From positions 21,864,586 through 21,928,585 of the forward strand of contig JAJKFL010000010.1 in NCBI GenBank assembly GCA_021186555.1: 64,000 bases of DNA, given 5' to 3'. Below the pieces are notes generated by a model. It saw only the letters and a list, made by a program, of their open reading frames with translations. It ran no database searches and had not been told where the DNA came from. Source of the DNA: Reticulitermes speratus (lineage: Eukaryota; Arthropoda; Insecta; Blattodea; Rhinotermitidae). Below, in pieces: positions 1 to 11,030 of the stretch (positions are counted from its first letter, which is position 1; every line of letters starts with the position of its first letter). The position numbers were made by a program, and so were the translations under genes.

Positions 1-284
1 CTTAAGTGTGTTCGACAGCTCGCTATGTATATTAGTTGTGCGATCGTATTTGATCGTGTGCTTGTGCTGTGTTGTTGATCGTACTGTGGTGTATTTTAAT
101 AAATTTTAGTATTTTATACTACGACTGTCTTAAGATCAAAATCTTAATGATTCGTTTTAATAACATCACAGAAGATAAACTAACCACTACGAACAGGAAG
201 ATAAGTGATATTAAGTGATAGTGACTTACAAAAATTATATGTTATGAAAGTGAACTGGTTGCATTGAGGATTGTGAACTCTCGA
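1..284. other. Unassigned sequence, no gene seen
   Basis: AT-rich, non-repetitive as far as this window shows. No convincing open frame, RNA gene or repeat was recognised. Confidence 0.5.
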
Positions 285-391
285 CGACACCCCTGATGAT
301 GGCATAGGAAGTGCCGAAACATATGTAGGGACAGAAAACACTAAAACAGTGTAGTGCATTTGTTGGAATGAAATAATTAATTACTGATAAG
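285..391 (+). mobile_element. G-family (Penelope-like) single arm, truncated
   Basis: Carries the family motif: CCC, CTGATGA (293-299), a short GGC/GCC hairpin, GAAAC, CATATG, TA, GGG. It is followed by the family's outward arm ending in GTGCATTTGTTGG. Only one arm is present, and its outer end is cut by the SINE-B insertion that follows. Confidence 0.6.
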
Positions 392-799
392 CTTTTTTTT
401 TTCTCGACAGCCCTATATGGGCCTGGGCCTCCTCGTTTCGTCGAGGCTTCACGATCACACTCAGACACACCACAGTCGGTAGGACTCCTCCGGACGAGTG
501 ACCAGCTCGTCGCAGAGACCTCTACCTGACAACACACAACACTCACAAGAGACAGACGTCCATGCCCTAGGCGGGATATTTTTTTTTTTTTGCCTGTCCG
601 GGGTTTTTCCCCTTTTGATCCATTTTTGTACTGTTTAAATCCTTTCGTCCTTCATGTCACTTTACGTTCCATGCTACCGTCCTTATACAACAAACACAAC
701 ACTAACATCCATGCCCCCGGCGGGATTCGAACCCGCAATCCCAGTAAGCGAGCGGCCGCAGACCCACACCTTAGACCGCACGGCCACTGGGATCGGCGA
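392..799 (-). mobile_element. Composite SINE-B (tRNA-Leu-like head, two bodies)
   Basis: On the minus strand the element starts with a tRNA-like head (A box near 783-770, B box GGTTCGAATCC type near 725-735). It runs through body type B2 (592-715) to an A-run, then continues into a second, headless body of type B1 (403-584) and a terminal A-run (392-402). The headless unit begins at the ATCCCGCC immediately after the B box, the same junction as in the copies at 28890-29376 and 55597-56138. No clear target-site duplication was found. Confidence 0.8.
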
Positions 800-2154
800 A
801 ATGCAAGTTATATACAATATAAATGTCACATATGTGGTAGTTTTTAAGGCTATGCATCCCCGCTGTGTCCTAGTGTACAATAAAACCAACAATTGATACG
901 TCAAATACCTGGGCTGAAACGCGGTTTTGTCTTGTTTGTAAGAGTTAATACATATTTTTGGTTGTGATTTATCTGTTTATGTCTGTGCATACATTTGACT
1001 TTGGTCTTGTTCTAACCGAAAAACTAACAAATGGCTACAAGTGGAAGGTGAAAGATACTGTGAGGGATACATTTGCTTGACAGATCCTAAAAGGTATATG
1101 TTTTCATCGCAAGTTTGGCCCAGAGATAAGAGAACCTACCCACGATGTCAAGGTCAAAGTTGGTCTCGTCAGTCGATGACAGTACCGAAGGCTCAGAATG
1201 CGCACTGTTTACCTCTTCACTTGGTGTTTATACACTGAAATGTTTTTATCTTTTAAGGATTCCAAATTTTGATAAGTCAGTAACCAGTGTAGCCAAATGC
1301 AGTGAAAGACAAGAGGCTCATAAAATTTTTATAAAATGCCCATATCTAAATAGTTTTATATCCTAGTTTCACACTGTTAACAGGTTATTCTTAAGAGTTC
1401 CGATTTTCCAAAATCCCACAAGGATTACTCGAAGTATTTATCGAAAGATAAAACAGAAAATATTTTCAGAACAGTAATTATATCAATTAATTTTGTCGAG
1501 GAAAAGAATGGTTTATGTACACGTTTTAGACATATAAGGAATTACCTGGAAGTAAACTGAGAATGTTGAAACGTATGCAAAACGCAAGACATGCCCGATT
1601 TAATTATAAACTCCGTGTAGCCACAATTAGTGGGCGTTCATGCGTCTATACCGCTCTCGGATGAGACATAAGGCTCGCTTAATTAAACTGAGCGTCGTGT
1701 TTTCATTAAAGAGGCCATAGGCTCTGAACGGCTACGCTGTCGTTAAATTCCTTTCATGCATAATTTTAAACAATTAGTAAAGTGACATTTTCCCTGCGGC
1801 TGAGCGGAATAAATGACTGCCTCATGCTGTCTGAGGCAAAACATAATACTTTCATTGTTACGGTCACATTTATTGGCCCATTTCATTAGAGTAAAAGGCA
1901 ATTGCAATTAGTAAGACAATCTTAAGAATATTTTATTACAGTCATAGTTGTTCCACTTACAGTTCATAAACGTATCACAACAAGCACCCACACACATTTA
2001 ACAACATCCCTCTATATTGACAGAAGCGCATCGACGCTTTATCTTTGGGCATCATCATCAAAATCATCATCATCGTCAGTGTCATATAATCATAAACTTT
2101 TTTTTTGTTCACTTGTGCCTAGTACGTATACATCTATCATTTTTACATAAACAA
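800..2154. other. Non-repetitive stretch, no gene recognised
   Basis: No coding frame with gene-like properties. The part around 1600-1930 is more balanced in composition than its surroundings and contains several homeodomain-like CAATTAG/TTTATTGG words, so it could be a conserved non-coding element. That is only a suspicion. A (CAT)n-like patch lies at 2050-2080. Confidence 0.4.
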
Positions 2155-2637
2155 TAATATTAAATGTTGAAATACTAAAAACATATTAAATAGCCACTGG
2201 ATAGTGTAATTCATCGAACTCGTTATAACGTTATTAAATGTGAAATACTAAAACAATATTAAAATGCCCACTTGGATAGTTAAGTTCATCGAACTCGTTA
2301 TACGTTATTAAAATTGATAATACTAAAACAATATTAAAATAGCCCACTGGATAGGTGTAATTCATCGAAACTCGATCTAACGTTATTAAAATGTTGAAAT
2401 ACTAAAAACATATTAAATAGCCACTTGATAGGTGTAATTCAGTCGAACTCGGTATAACGTATTAAAATGTTAAATACTAAAACAATTTAAAATAGCCCCT
2501 TGGATAGGTGTAAGTTCAGTCGAAACTCGTTATAACGTTATTAAAATGTTGAAATACTAAAAACAATATTAAAAAGCCCACTTGGATAGGTGTAAGTTCA
2601 GTCGAACTCGGTTATAACGTTATTAAAGAGACTCAAT
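2155..2637. repeat. Tandem repeat, ~75-81 bp unit, ~6 copies
   Basis: Units begin near 2225, 2299, 2378, 2452, 2533 and 2613 with AACGTTATTAAAATG and contain TAGCCCACTTGGATAGG. The units differ mainly by missing single bases (homopolymer and dinucleotide losses) rather than substitutions. This looks like consensus error or heavy indel decay in an array. Confidence 0.8.
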
Positions 2638-2795
2638 ATTTTGTGTCGTTATAAACGATGTCGTTATAACCGAGGAGTATAATGTTATGGTTAGCAGTGA
2701 GGAATTAATTGGTACCACAGAATATGTGATGTTATAGACGAGGTGTCGTATAAGTCGATGTCGTTATAAGCGGGTTCTACTGTACTTTGTTCTTT
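2638..2795. mobile_element. Possible pogo/Tigger-type MITE end
   Basis: Repeated TGTCGTTATAA words end in GCGGGTTCTACTGTA (around 2773-2790). This resembles the pogo-like terminus GGTTCTACTGTACTG at 53941-53962. The other terminus was not found; the preceding tandem repeat shares the CTCGTTATAACG word and may have grown out of this element. Confidence 0.35.
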
Positions 2796-2825
2796 AAAAC
2801 TGCGGGCCTACTGCTTAAAAAAATA

Positions 2826-2978
2826 AAACGTAAAGTTTTCCCTGTCCACATCATGGAGGCATATAAGGGGGATAGAGGTATAGCTCCATTCATTCTTAAC
2901 CCCGGCCTTAGATTAAAGTGAGTGGTTAATTTCATGCCCCGGCCAATTTACCCCCGGGGAAAGAACCCCAGTACGTTA
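2826..2978 (-). mobile_element. SINE-C fragment (3' body)
   Basis: Minus-strand match to the 3' body of SINE-C: the ATGGAGGC...GAGGTATAGCTCCA block, the CCCCGGCC block and the TACCCCCGGG block occur in the family order. It is diverged, and the tRNA head is missing. Confidence 0.65.
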
Positions 2979-3018
2979 CATTCTGTTTAGTAAGTACCAC
3001 TCTAAAGAAAATCATATC

Positions 3019-3127
3019 CGTGCCACGACTCAGGCGGTTAGTCACCGGCATCTAACCGCGAAGGCCGGGTTCGATTTCGGGTCAATCTGCATGGGATCTG
3101 TGGCGGACAAAGTGGCGCTGGGAAAGG
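3019..3127 (+). mobile_element. SINE-D 5' part, running into a minisatellite
   Basis: tRNA-like head (GACTCAGGCGGTTAG, then GGGTTCGATTTCGGG) followed by the first part of the SINE-D body (GGGATCTGTGGCGGACAAAG). The body stops near GGAAAGGT. The next family word, GAGTACTTCGGTTT, appears as GAATACTTCTGTTT, which is the repeat unit of the adjoining minisatellite. Confidence 0.7.
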
Positions 3128-3545
3128 TCTGTCTCCGAATACTTCTGTTTCTTCTGTCAGTATACTTCTGTTTCTTCTGTCTGTATACTTCTGTTTCTTC
3201 GGTCAGTACACTTCTGTTCTTTGTCAGTATACTTCTGTTTCTTGTCTGTATACTTCTCTTTCTCGTCAGTACACTTCTGTTTCTTCTGTCATTATACTTC
3301 TGTTTATTCTGTCTGCATACTTCTGTTTCTTCTGTCATTATACTTCCGTTTATCTGTCTGCATACTTCTGTTTCTTTTGTCTATACTTCTGTTTCTTCTG
3401 TCAGTATACTTCTGTTTCTTCTGTCAGTATACTTCTGTTTTTTCTGTCAGTATACTTCTGTTTCTTCTGTCAGTATGTCTGCTTCTTCTATCATTATACT
3501 TATTTCTTCTGTCATTATACTTCTGTTTCTTCTGTCAGTATTTCC
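3128..3545. repeat. Minisatellite, ~22 bp unit, ~18 copies
   Basis: Unit close to TATACTTCTGTTTCTTCTGT with indel variants. It is open in several frames on both strands only because the repeat lacks stop codons; the apparent proteins are pyrimidine- or purine-rich repeats with no gene character. Confidence 0.9.
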
Positions 3546-3640
3546 AATAATGTTCCATGCCGTCCATCCGTTGATTATAAACGCTATACAATCTCAGCAA
3601 TTTAGAGCTTCGTCACAAAGCACTTAATTCAAATCGAACA

Positions 3641-3924
3641 ATGTGCAATTGGTTGAGGCACTGCTCTACAAGTCGGAAGGTCGCGGGTTCGATTCCCGAT
3701 GGTGTCATTGGAATTTTTCATTGACATAATCCTTTCGGTCTCACTATGTCCCTGGGGTCGACTCAGCCTCTAACAGAAATGAGTATTTCCTGGGGGTAAA
3801 GGCGGCCGGTGCGTACGGCTGACAACCTTAACACCTTCATGTGCCGATTGTCTAGAAATCTGGAGCCTCAACCTCCTTGAGCCCTAAGGGCCTGTCCAGG
3901 CCTGTAATTGGATTGCTTTACCTC
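3641..3924 (+). mobile_element. SINE-A copy
   Basis: Full-length tRNA-headed SINE: A-box region ATTGGTTGAGGCACTGC, B box GGTTCGATTCCCG, a body with AAATGAGTATTTCCTGG and AAAGGCGGCCGGTGCG, and a 3' end GGATTGCTTTACCT. The first bases of the head are degenerate. Confidence 0.85.
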
Positions 3925-4597
3925 ATAATGCGCACATACAGCACACCATGAACCAAATAAAACATTTTGTTCTTATGACAATTATATGTGCAAAAATAAG
4001 GTGCTGAGACGGGCCTGTTGATGGAGAAAAGTTGACAAGCGTACAACGGCTGTGTGTATGTTTTTATGTGTTTATAAACTTTTATACATGTTGTTATAAA
4101 ATTAAAATCCTGGTCGTTTTTGCGCGTTCTTTATGCATCCACTGACTGTCTAATGCTTAAGATAGTAAACTTCAATCCTTTACTGGTTTCGAAACCATAC
4201 CGTATTAAGTGTGGGCTGTGGTCTGTTACCAAGACGGTAGCAGATTTTAATTAAGTTGAAAGCACAGTTACTACGAAGTTGTGTAGAGTTTTAATAACAG
4301 AAATTAAAAAAAAGTGTGGAACTAACATTTTTAAATGACGAAAACCATCGCGAATTATATACCGGAACAAGTATTAATATTATGATTATTAAATGGAAAT
4401 GTTTATGATGGGCTGAACGCATAGCTCGGACAAAGAAAATAAAAATGCGCGCGGAATGTCAATAATAACCATTTGGAAAGAATTAAGTTTCGAATCCCTT
4501 TGTGGATTTGTGAGAATGGTTCTTAAGAGACTCCAGGAATATTAACTGCGTTGAAATACCGCAGAGTATGGAAAGATTAAATGTGAATTATGTAACT
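3925..4597. other. Unassigned AT-rich stretch
   Basis: No gene, RNA or repeat recognised. Frames are short and interrupted. Confidence 0.4.
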
Positions 4598-4790
4598 AAC
4601 TAAGCTCAGCAAAGTACTTTATAGAAAGATAATAGATGCTTAACTAGTCAAATTCCACACGTCTGTGGAACCCAGAAGTTAATTGCCCTTTTCAAAACAG
4701 CCAGCCATTGATCCATATCCTGAGCTGATTAAATCTAATCAAGTCCTAACTTTATCATTTTAATATTATCCTCGTTTACGCCACGAAGTC
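4598..4790 (-). mobile_element. LINE-alpha 3' end, old and degenerate
   Basis: Minus-strand remnant of the LINE-alpha tail. The words TGGAACCC, CAGCCA, ATCCATATCCTGAGC and TTTTAATATTATCCTC appear in the same order and spacing as in the better copies at 33043-33391 and 14173-14560. Many small indels and no open frame make it an old copy. Confidence 0.6.
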
Positions 4791-5419
4791 ATACTGAAAC
4801 TCCGAAATAGATGAGTGGTCAGCTTCAGACTACGGCCGCATTAATCCAGGTTATAGCGGTCTAGGTATCCATTAAATAGAAGGCCGGATTGACTTCCAGA
4901 GCCGCTCTGAATGATTTGGAATATAGAAGAATCTCAAAATCTTGCCGGAATTCTAACCACAATTCTTCGGTCTTTCAGCCCGTAGCCTTGTCACTATACT
5001 AACTGAGCTATTCCATAAATTATGTAGTCTTCGTCGTTTTGAGATTAAGTGGAATTTTGAGCCAACATTGCTGTTGTCATGGTAACGATACAGCTTCCAA
5101 GGGAAATGCTTTCATTGAATGTTTACACTGAGATTTCGTCTTCAGTAGAATGGAGCGCGGTGTGTGTTTTGACTTTAATTTGTGTAGTCACTAAGCCCAA
5201 GCTTGTGATTTTCTGAGTAAGGCTTTTTCATGGACGTCATTGCCAAGCTAGTGACGTGCGGACGTTGAAAACAGACTATTTGCTGTACTGTTACTGTCCG
5301 GTGAAACAGTGTTACAAGTGCTGGCCCACGCGTACTGATCTTGATTTTGTACATCCTTCGTAGGCAAATGGCAAGGTAACGCTTAAAACAGGCGCTATGG
5401 TTTCTTGTTACATCATCAT
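4791..5419. other. Unassigned stretch
   Basis: No supported feature. Frames in 5175-5462 show no recognisable protein. Confidence 0.4.
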
Positions 5420-5925
5420 GATATTTTAGTGGAGAAACCTGAAGAAAAACGACCACTTGCAAGACCTAGGCGTAGATGGAAGATAATATTACGATTAGTC
5501 TTGAAGAAACGGGACAGGCGGTGGCGCAGTTGGGACGGAAGTTCGCGGGTTCGATTCCCGATTATATCATTGGAATTTTTCGCTGACATAATCCTTCCGG
5601 CCGCACTTTGGCTCTGGGGTGGACTCAACCTCTAACAGAAATGAGTACCAGTAATATTTCCTGGGGGTAAAGACAACCGGTGCGTAGGACTGACAACCTT
5701 ACCGCCGTTATGTGCCGATTGTCTAGAAATTCTGGGAGCCTCAATCTCCTGGAACCCTAAGGGCCTGTCCAGGCCTGTAATGGGATTGTTTTACCTTGAA
5801 TAAATAGAATGGGAGAGCCTGGACTGGATTGACCTGGCTCAGGATAGAGAAAACTGGTGCGCTGTTGTGAACGCGGTAATGAAATATCCATAAAATACAG
5901 GGGAATATATTGACTAGATGAGGAA
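5420..5925 (+). mobile_element. LINE-alpha RT C-terminal tail, split by a SINE
   Basis: The left part (5420-5510) encodes EKRPLARPRRRWK, the arginine-rich motif near the C-terminus of RTE-like LINE reverse transcriptases. After an inserted SINE-A the frame resumes with LDWIDLAQDRENW (5816-5855) and ends with the family's 3' tail. The two parts join in the order of the uninterrupted copy at 33121-33375. Confidence 0.8.
5511..5794 (+). mobile_element. SINE-A inserted in LINE-alpha
   Basis: SINE-A with head GGCGCAGTTGGGAC and B box GGTTCGATTCCCG, ending in GGATTGTTTTAC. It is flanked by the near-identical direct repeats CTTGAAGAAA (5500-5509) and CTTGAATAAA (5795-5804), taken as the target-site duplication. 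It is therefore younger than the LINE it interrupts. Confidence 0.85.
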
Positions 5926-6778
5926 CTATTATATACAAAATTTGTATCAGTCAAAACACAACTACAACAACAGAGTTTCTATGTCTAAAAGAGCGACATG
6001 TTTCGACATTGGACAGGCTCACAAAATTGTAAAAAAACACACACTGAGGAAGAAAATGTACAAGTAGAAGTTTGATTGCATATAGTCAAATAAAATCGAA
6101 TATCAAAAAGCCACATACAAGCAAAATAATTCGTGCCATCAGAGGTTTTTTAAGAGTTGTGTTGATTGAGTCAAAAAAAAAATTATCTCGGGTTCATATT
6201 AAAAACTCAGCGGGATGCCACACACTAAGAGTATCCCGACATTTGTTGGGAAGACCTGGACAAAACCATGAAAACCCTCTATCAATACAGTCTTGTGTCC
6301 CGGGTAAGCTTCGAACCGACGACTAGCCTGATATCAGTCAGCATCATGTACACCGCATCTTCGATATTGGCTAAAATCAATTCCTTGTTGATAAAGAGGA
6401 TTATTTGCGAACTTTTTCTCATCTATCTGATTGGAATCAGGGAAATGGACCAATAGATGGCTGACATGGAATGTGCTACCGTCTTGAGGTCCACTGAAGG
6501 CACAAATTATAGCAGTATCTATAACATACATAAAGCCGCACGTTCGAGCCTTATAGATCAACACCACTTCATTTGATGAACGAATTCATCCTTCACGGAA
6601 CAAGCGGCAATAGACGGCCATGAGTCATAAAATACAGATATATCCGCTAGATGGCAGTTCGATCACAACAGATTGTGCTGTTCCTTCAGCAACGGGGTTA
6701 CTTAATAACCATTGTTAAAAATGTCTTGCGTGAAATTACTTACTTTTGAGCGAATATTTTATAGAATACGACGCGTAT
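5926..6778. other. Unassigned stretch with a faint tRNA-like block
   Basis: No gene recognised. On the minus strand, 6300-6330 holds a GGTTCGAAGC box and 6200-6225 shares GGATGCCACACA with 46734-46748, so a decayed SINE-like repeat is possible but weak. Confidence 0.35.

Positions 6779-6810
<32 letters not shown>
6779..6810. repeat. (TA)n microsatellite
   Basis: Uninterrupted alternating T and A for about 30 bases, directly next to a MITE that targets TA. Confidence 0.95.
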
Positions 6811-6815
<5 letters not shown>

Positions 6816-6892
6816 GACATACACAAAAGAATGGTGCGGTTTTAATAGTGAACACTATTAAAACCGCACCATTCTTTTGTGTATGCTCTGTA
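6811..6892. mobile_element. 82-bp foldback MITE (Tc1/mariner-type ends)
   Basis: Near-perfect palindrome: TACAGGACATACACAAAAG ... CTTTTGTGTATGCTCTGTA with a centre of ATAGTGAACACTAT. The termini match those of the 591-bp element at 7149-7739, so this is an internally deleted derivative consisting almost only of inverted repeats. It sits in a TA run, as expected for TA-targeting elements. Confidence 0.9.
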
Positions 6893-7148
6893 TATGTAAC
6901 AAACTTTAATTCCAAACACTTCCCTCTGTAGCGAATTCTTAAACAAAAAGGCCAAACACAACGGTGGATTTATGTCGATAAACAGACACGTCTTAAATGG
7001 AATAATGTTACTAAGACGTATTTCCTTTATAGGCATGACGTGGTTTTTTCATGTCACAAAACTCTGTCAAACTACCTGCTAGAAATGTTATGCTAAGTTC
7101 ACCGTGCATTTTCACTAATCAATGTCTCACTACCAACTAAATGCACAA

Positions 7149-7739
7149 TACAGGGCATACACAAAAGAATGGTGCGGTTTCAAAAGTGAATAAATAATTT
7201 ATGTCTCACCTTACACGGGCACAACATACACCGTCAGCGGCGGCAACTGTCCAAGTTTCTCATGCGCTACAACTGGACGGAGCTCCCCTCCATTTTCACA
7301 GGAATGTACGAGTGCTTCTCAATCGTGTTCTTCCACAGCGCTGGATCGGACGTGCTGCTGCAAATGGAGACAAGAACCTTCTCCCTTGGCCACCCCGTTC
7401 GCCAAATCTTACACCGTGCGATTTCTTTCTTTGGGGGTTCGTTAAAGACAGCGTTTATGTACCACCATTGCCCACGTCCATCCATGAAATTCGTGATCGG
7501 ATAACGCATGCACTGCAGGCCATTACAGCGGACATGCTACACCGGGTCTGGGATGAGTTTGATTACCGTGTGGATGTGTGTCGTGTGACCCAGGGTGCAC
7601 ATATTGAAGGATTGTAATTACCAAATGAGAAACTTGGACAGTTGCCGCCGCTGATGGTATATGTTGTGCCCGTGTAAGGTTAGAAATAAATTTGTTTTTC
7701 ACTTTTGAAACCGCACCATTCTTTTGTGTATGCCCTGTA
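7149..7739 (+). mobile_element. 591-bp Tc1/mariner-superfamily element, internally deleted
   Basis: Terminal inverted repeats TACAGGGCATACAC...GTGTATGCCCTGTA with TA at both ends. A second inverted pair lies inside (7203-7262 versus 7624-7680), so each inverted arm is about 115 bp. Between them is only the C-terminal part of a DDE transposase, so the copy is non-autonomous. Confidence 0.9.
7249..7617 (+). pseudogene. DDE transposase C-terminal fragment (Tc1/mariner superfamily)
   Basis: Reads LDGAPLHFHRNVR, then RWIGRAA, then WPPRSPNLTPCDFFLWG and VCRVTQGAHIE. These are the second and third acidic blocks of IS630/Tc1/mariner-type DDE transposases, in the form common in insect genomes. The DNA-binding N-terminal half and the first catalytic aspartate are gone, and the open frame begins inside the left inverted repeat. 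The aspartate usually found in the SPDLTP motif is N here. It cannot be an active enzyme. Confidence 0.85.
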
Positions 7740-7740
7740 T

Positions 7741-8110
7741 TTAAAAAACCAATATAAGGTTTCTTAAAATCGTCTAAAAAGCCCCTACATATGTTTCGGT
7801 TTTCAAAAAACCATCATCAGGGGGGTCACATAATTGCACTTTTTCAAATTACGTCCATGCGTTCGTCCATCAGCACACGCAATGCAGTTCACCACTTTCA
7901 CTCCTGCTATTTATATATCACTTATGAGCACCGTATGTTAAAATGAGAATAAAATGAATCGATATTAAAACCGTGAAACATATCGTGCACTGTCACTGAT
8001 CTGTTCTCGTTGTGTTTTTATGGTGGAGAGTCTATAGCATCGCTTGTCGTTAGATATGTTGAAGAATCAAGAATGTTGAAGAATAAACTTATTTGACTTA
8101 CAGTAATACA
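7741..8110 (-). mobile_element. G-family (Penelope-like) single arm
   Basis: Minus-strand motif at 7778-7830: CCCCCC, CTGATGA, a GGTTTT/AAAACC hairpin, GAAAC, CATATG, TA, GGGGC. The flanking sequence to about 8110 (AATAAAATGAATCGATATTAAAA and GTCACTGATC-like words) resembles the interior of the palindrome at 24735-25225. The opposite arm is missing. Confidence 0.6.
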
Positions 8111-8857
8111 CAGCACCATGATTCTTCAATCTACCATATACACTGCTTCAGAAATATGGCTTCTTCTACCTCGAGTACAACAAAATTATCGGAGATGATC
8201 CATCGCATTCTTTTGGTTTCCGTGGACAATTTTTATTTTCCCTGATAGGCCTACCGAGCGTGCCTGACTTGGACTGATATCGTCCGAGTTTGAATACGAT
8301 CGGGACATGGAATGTATCTTATTGTAGTACAGGACAGAGCCGCTGTAATAAACTGCTTGGGTGTGTAAACAATATTTACTGTGACAGTTTAATTTAAGGC
8401 AAAGTGTGGCTTGCCCGCCCACACGTGCGTTGGAACAGCGACGGGAAGAGACAAACGATGTTGGTCAAATAAAATAATGACCCCATACTTCTGTTATCCG
8501 TCCATGTTTACAATCATTTGGAGCTGTTTCTATAGTTGAAAGGTTCGTTGAATAATCCAAGCTAGAGATACACTGTCGAGGAAAATAAATTCAGTTCATG
8601 GCGTGTCCGGCACTGGAAATATTGTACTATATCGAGTTCTTACACAGGCCAGCTCTCGGCGTTGCAGTGAGCTCCAGGGCAAAACAGTTTTAAGTTTTAA
8701 AACAAAATACAATCCCAAATATTTAATAAATGCATTAAAATTACATGCAATTAGACACTAAGACTTGGGATAACATTACATGTTCAATAATACAACACTA
8801 TTCAAGATGGCATATCTCATCTAAACTCATTAGCTTTGTCGACTTTTCCCGTCGTAC
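8111..8857. other. Unassigned stretch
   Basis: No supported gene. The 78-codon minus frame at 8186-8422 has no recognisable domain. Confidence 0.4.
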
Positions 8858-9164
8858 AAGGTAAAGGTAAAGCAATCCCATTACAGGCCTGGACAGGCCC
8901 TTAGGGTTCCAGGAGGTTCAGGCTCACAGATTTATAGACAATCGGCACATGAAGGTGGTAAGGTTGTCAGCCCTACGCACCGGCCGCCTTTACCCCCAGG
9001 AAATATTCCTGGTATTCATTTATGTTAGAGGCTGAGTCGACCCCAGAGCCATATTGCGGCCGTAAGGATTACGTCAATGAAAAATTTTAATGACACCATC
9101 GGGAATCAAACCCACGACCTTCCGGCTTGTAGCGCAAGGCCTCAACCAACTGAGCCACCGCAGT
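8858..9164 (-). mobile_element. SINE-A copy
   Basis: Complete minus-strand SINE-A. The 3' tail AAGGTAAAGCAATCCC begins at 8860; the B box is CGGGAATCAAACCC (reverse) at 9100-9115; the head is CAACTGAGCCACCGC (reverse) at 9146-9162. Confidence 0.9.
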
Positions 9165-9440
9165 CAGAGCTTAAATCTAAAAAAATAACGGACGTTTAAA
9201 ACCAGAGTATTAACTGATATTTATCAGCAACCATCGCAGGTATCACAGACGAGAAGGTGAAAATGTTTTTATTAGTATTACATTGGCAAATTGAGAAATA
9301 CAGTCAACCCCCGCTATGGCGCCACTGTTTGTTCACGGCAGTGTGAGGCTTTATATCGAGGGTGGTGGTAAATCTGGGCTTTACTGTATTTAGAAATCAG
9401 AGGAAACAGTTTGCATTTTGTCTAGGATTATTTTAAGTTT

Positions 9441-9932
9441 TTAGGCGCGTTCAAAAATTGCAAAAAGCGTCCATTAGCTTTATCGTATCTGCCTGTCCGT
9501 CCGCATGGACTTTCATGAAATTTGATATTTGAGTATTTTTCGAAACTCTGTCGAGAAACTTAAAATTTCATTAAAATCACACAAAAATAACGGTACTTTA
9601 CATGAAGACCTATGTACATTTATGATAATATCTTGCTGAATTCTTCTTATAGTGAGAAATGTTTGTCAAAGGTTCTAGATAAAATCAAAACACACATTTT
9701 ATGTTCAATAACTTTTTCCAAAAATCGTGCCGTTTATGAGATAATGTGGAAAAATATGGTACAGCCAGACAGGCCACAGATGACAATATAATACGGCGCA
9801 TGCGCTTTGCATGCTGGATAACTAAGGCTACAGACACACACTCAGAATATGTAACACTTATTGCTTTTCCACGGCAACAATGGTTACGCGAACGCGCCTG
9901 ACTTACGTTATACGTACATTGCTTGTCTTGTT
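9441..9932 (+). mobile_element. MITE-H copy 1
   Basis: Starts TTAGGCGCGTTC and ends near the palindromic TACGTTATACGTAC block and CTTGTCTTGTTA. It contains the family words TCCGTCCGCATGG, ATGAAGACCTATGTAC, AACTTTTTCCAAAAATCGTG and CGGCGCATGCGC. It is the first unit of the local tandem duplication 9441-12017. Confidence 0.85.
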
Positions 9933-10539
9933 ACGACCAAGTGAAACCTGCCTTTAACGGAACCACCAGGGACGTTTTTTTAACGTTGCAGGCAGGTTCC
10001 GTTTCATACAGGCCCTTGAAGTTAAATTGAAGATCCTCATTACTGTGAAAGATTTCCCCTAAAGATATAGTTCCGATTTATCAACTTTCTGTTTAAGACA
10101 GGTTTCAATGTAAAAATATTTTTTTTCAAATCTTGCTGAGTATTTTATTTTTGAAACATTATGTACAACGTATCATTTTCTTCGTATCCAAGCGCCCAGT
10201 ACAAATTTACAGCCAGTAAAATTTCGCCTGGATAAAGTAAAAATTTATGTTCATATGTCACTGCACCACTAATCAAGTCCTGTGTAAAAATATCCGGTTA
10301 GAAAAGGTTGTGAACTGCGAAAGGGTTTGCTTGGCATGTTACTGACGGCTCCCCTGAGGCGGAAACAGTATTCGCGCGAATCCAACCTGACTTTCCCATC
10401 ACGGACAGACAGCCCACGACCTCTCATTCCAGCCTTCTCATTTACAAGGAACCCAGTTGATTCTTCGAATCAGCACTCCATTTGCAATGATGTCCTGTGA
10501 GACTTTTCAACTGCTCTACAGAACAAAATCCATGCACAC
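9933..10539. repeat. Spacer of the 1.1-kb tandem duplication, first copy
   Basis: From CCAAGTGAAACCTGCC to CATGCACACTTTTAG. The same sequence returns at 11031-11554 after the second MITE-H, but there with dozens of small deletions. No coding content recognised. Confidence 0.85.
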
Positions 10540-11030
10540 TTTTAGCAAAATTGCGAAAAGCGACTAAGCATCTTCATGTATCTCCGTCCGCATGGAATAA
10601 TTCCGCTCCTACTGGACGGATGTTCACGAAATTTGATACATAAGTATTTTTCGAAAATCCGTTGAGAAAATTCGAGTTTCATTAAACTCTGACAAGAATA
10701 ACGGGTACTTTACATGAAGACCTATGTACATTATGATAATATCTCGCTGAATTCTTCTTAGAATGAGAAATGTTTCAGAGAAAACTTGTACAGAAAATCA
10801 AAACACACATTTTATATTCAATAACGTTTTCCCGAAAATCGTGCCGTTTATGAGATAATGTGGAAAAATATGTTACAGCCAGACGGGCCACAGATGACAA
10901 TATAATACGGCGCATGCGCTTTGCATGCTGGATAACAAGGCTACAGACAACTCAGAAAGTAACTTATGCTTTCACGGCACAATGTTACGCGAACGCGCCT
11001 GACCTTACGTAACGTCATTGCTGTCTTGTT
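10540..11030 (+). mobile_element. MITE-H copy 2 (second tandem unit)
   Basis: Matches copy 1. The first half is nearly clean, but from about 10940 onward it loses single bases every few positions (for example the block before GTTACGCGAACGCGCC). Confidence 0.85.

Noticed and set aside
3042..3627. Open frames of 98-178 codons on both strands
   Set aside because: They are produced by the 22-bp minisatellite and the adjoining SINE; repeat-derived, not a gene.
7201..7617. Complete transposase gene
   Set aside because: Only the C-terminal part of a DDE transposase is present and the start codon lies inside the inverted repeat; the copy is internally deleted.
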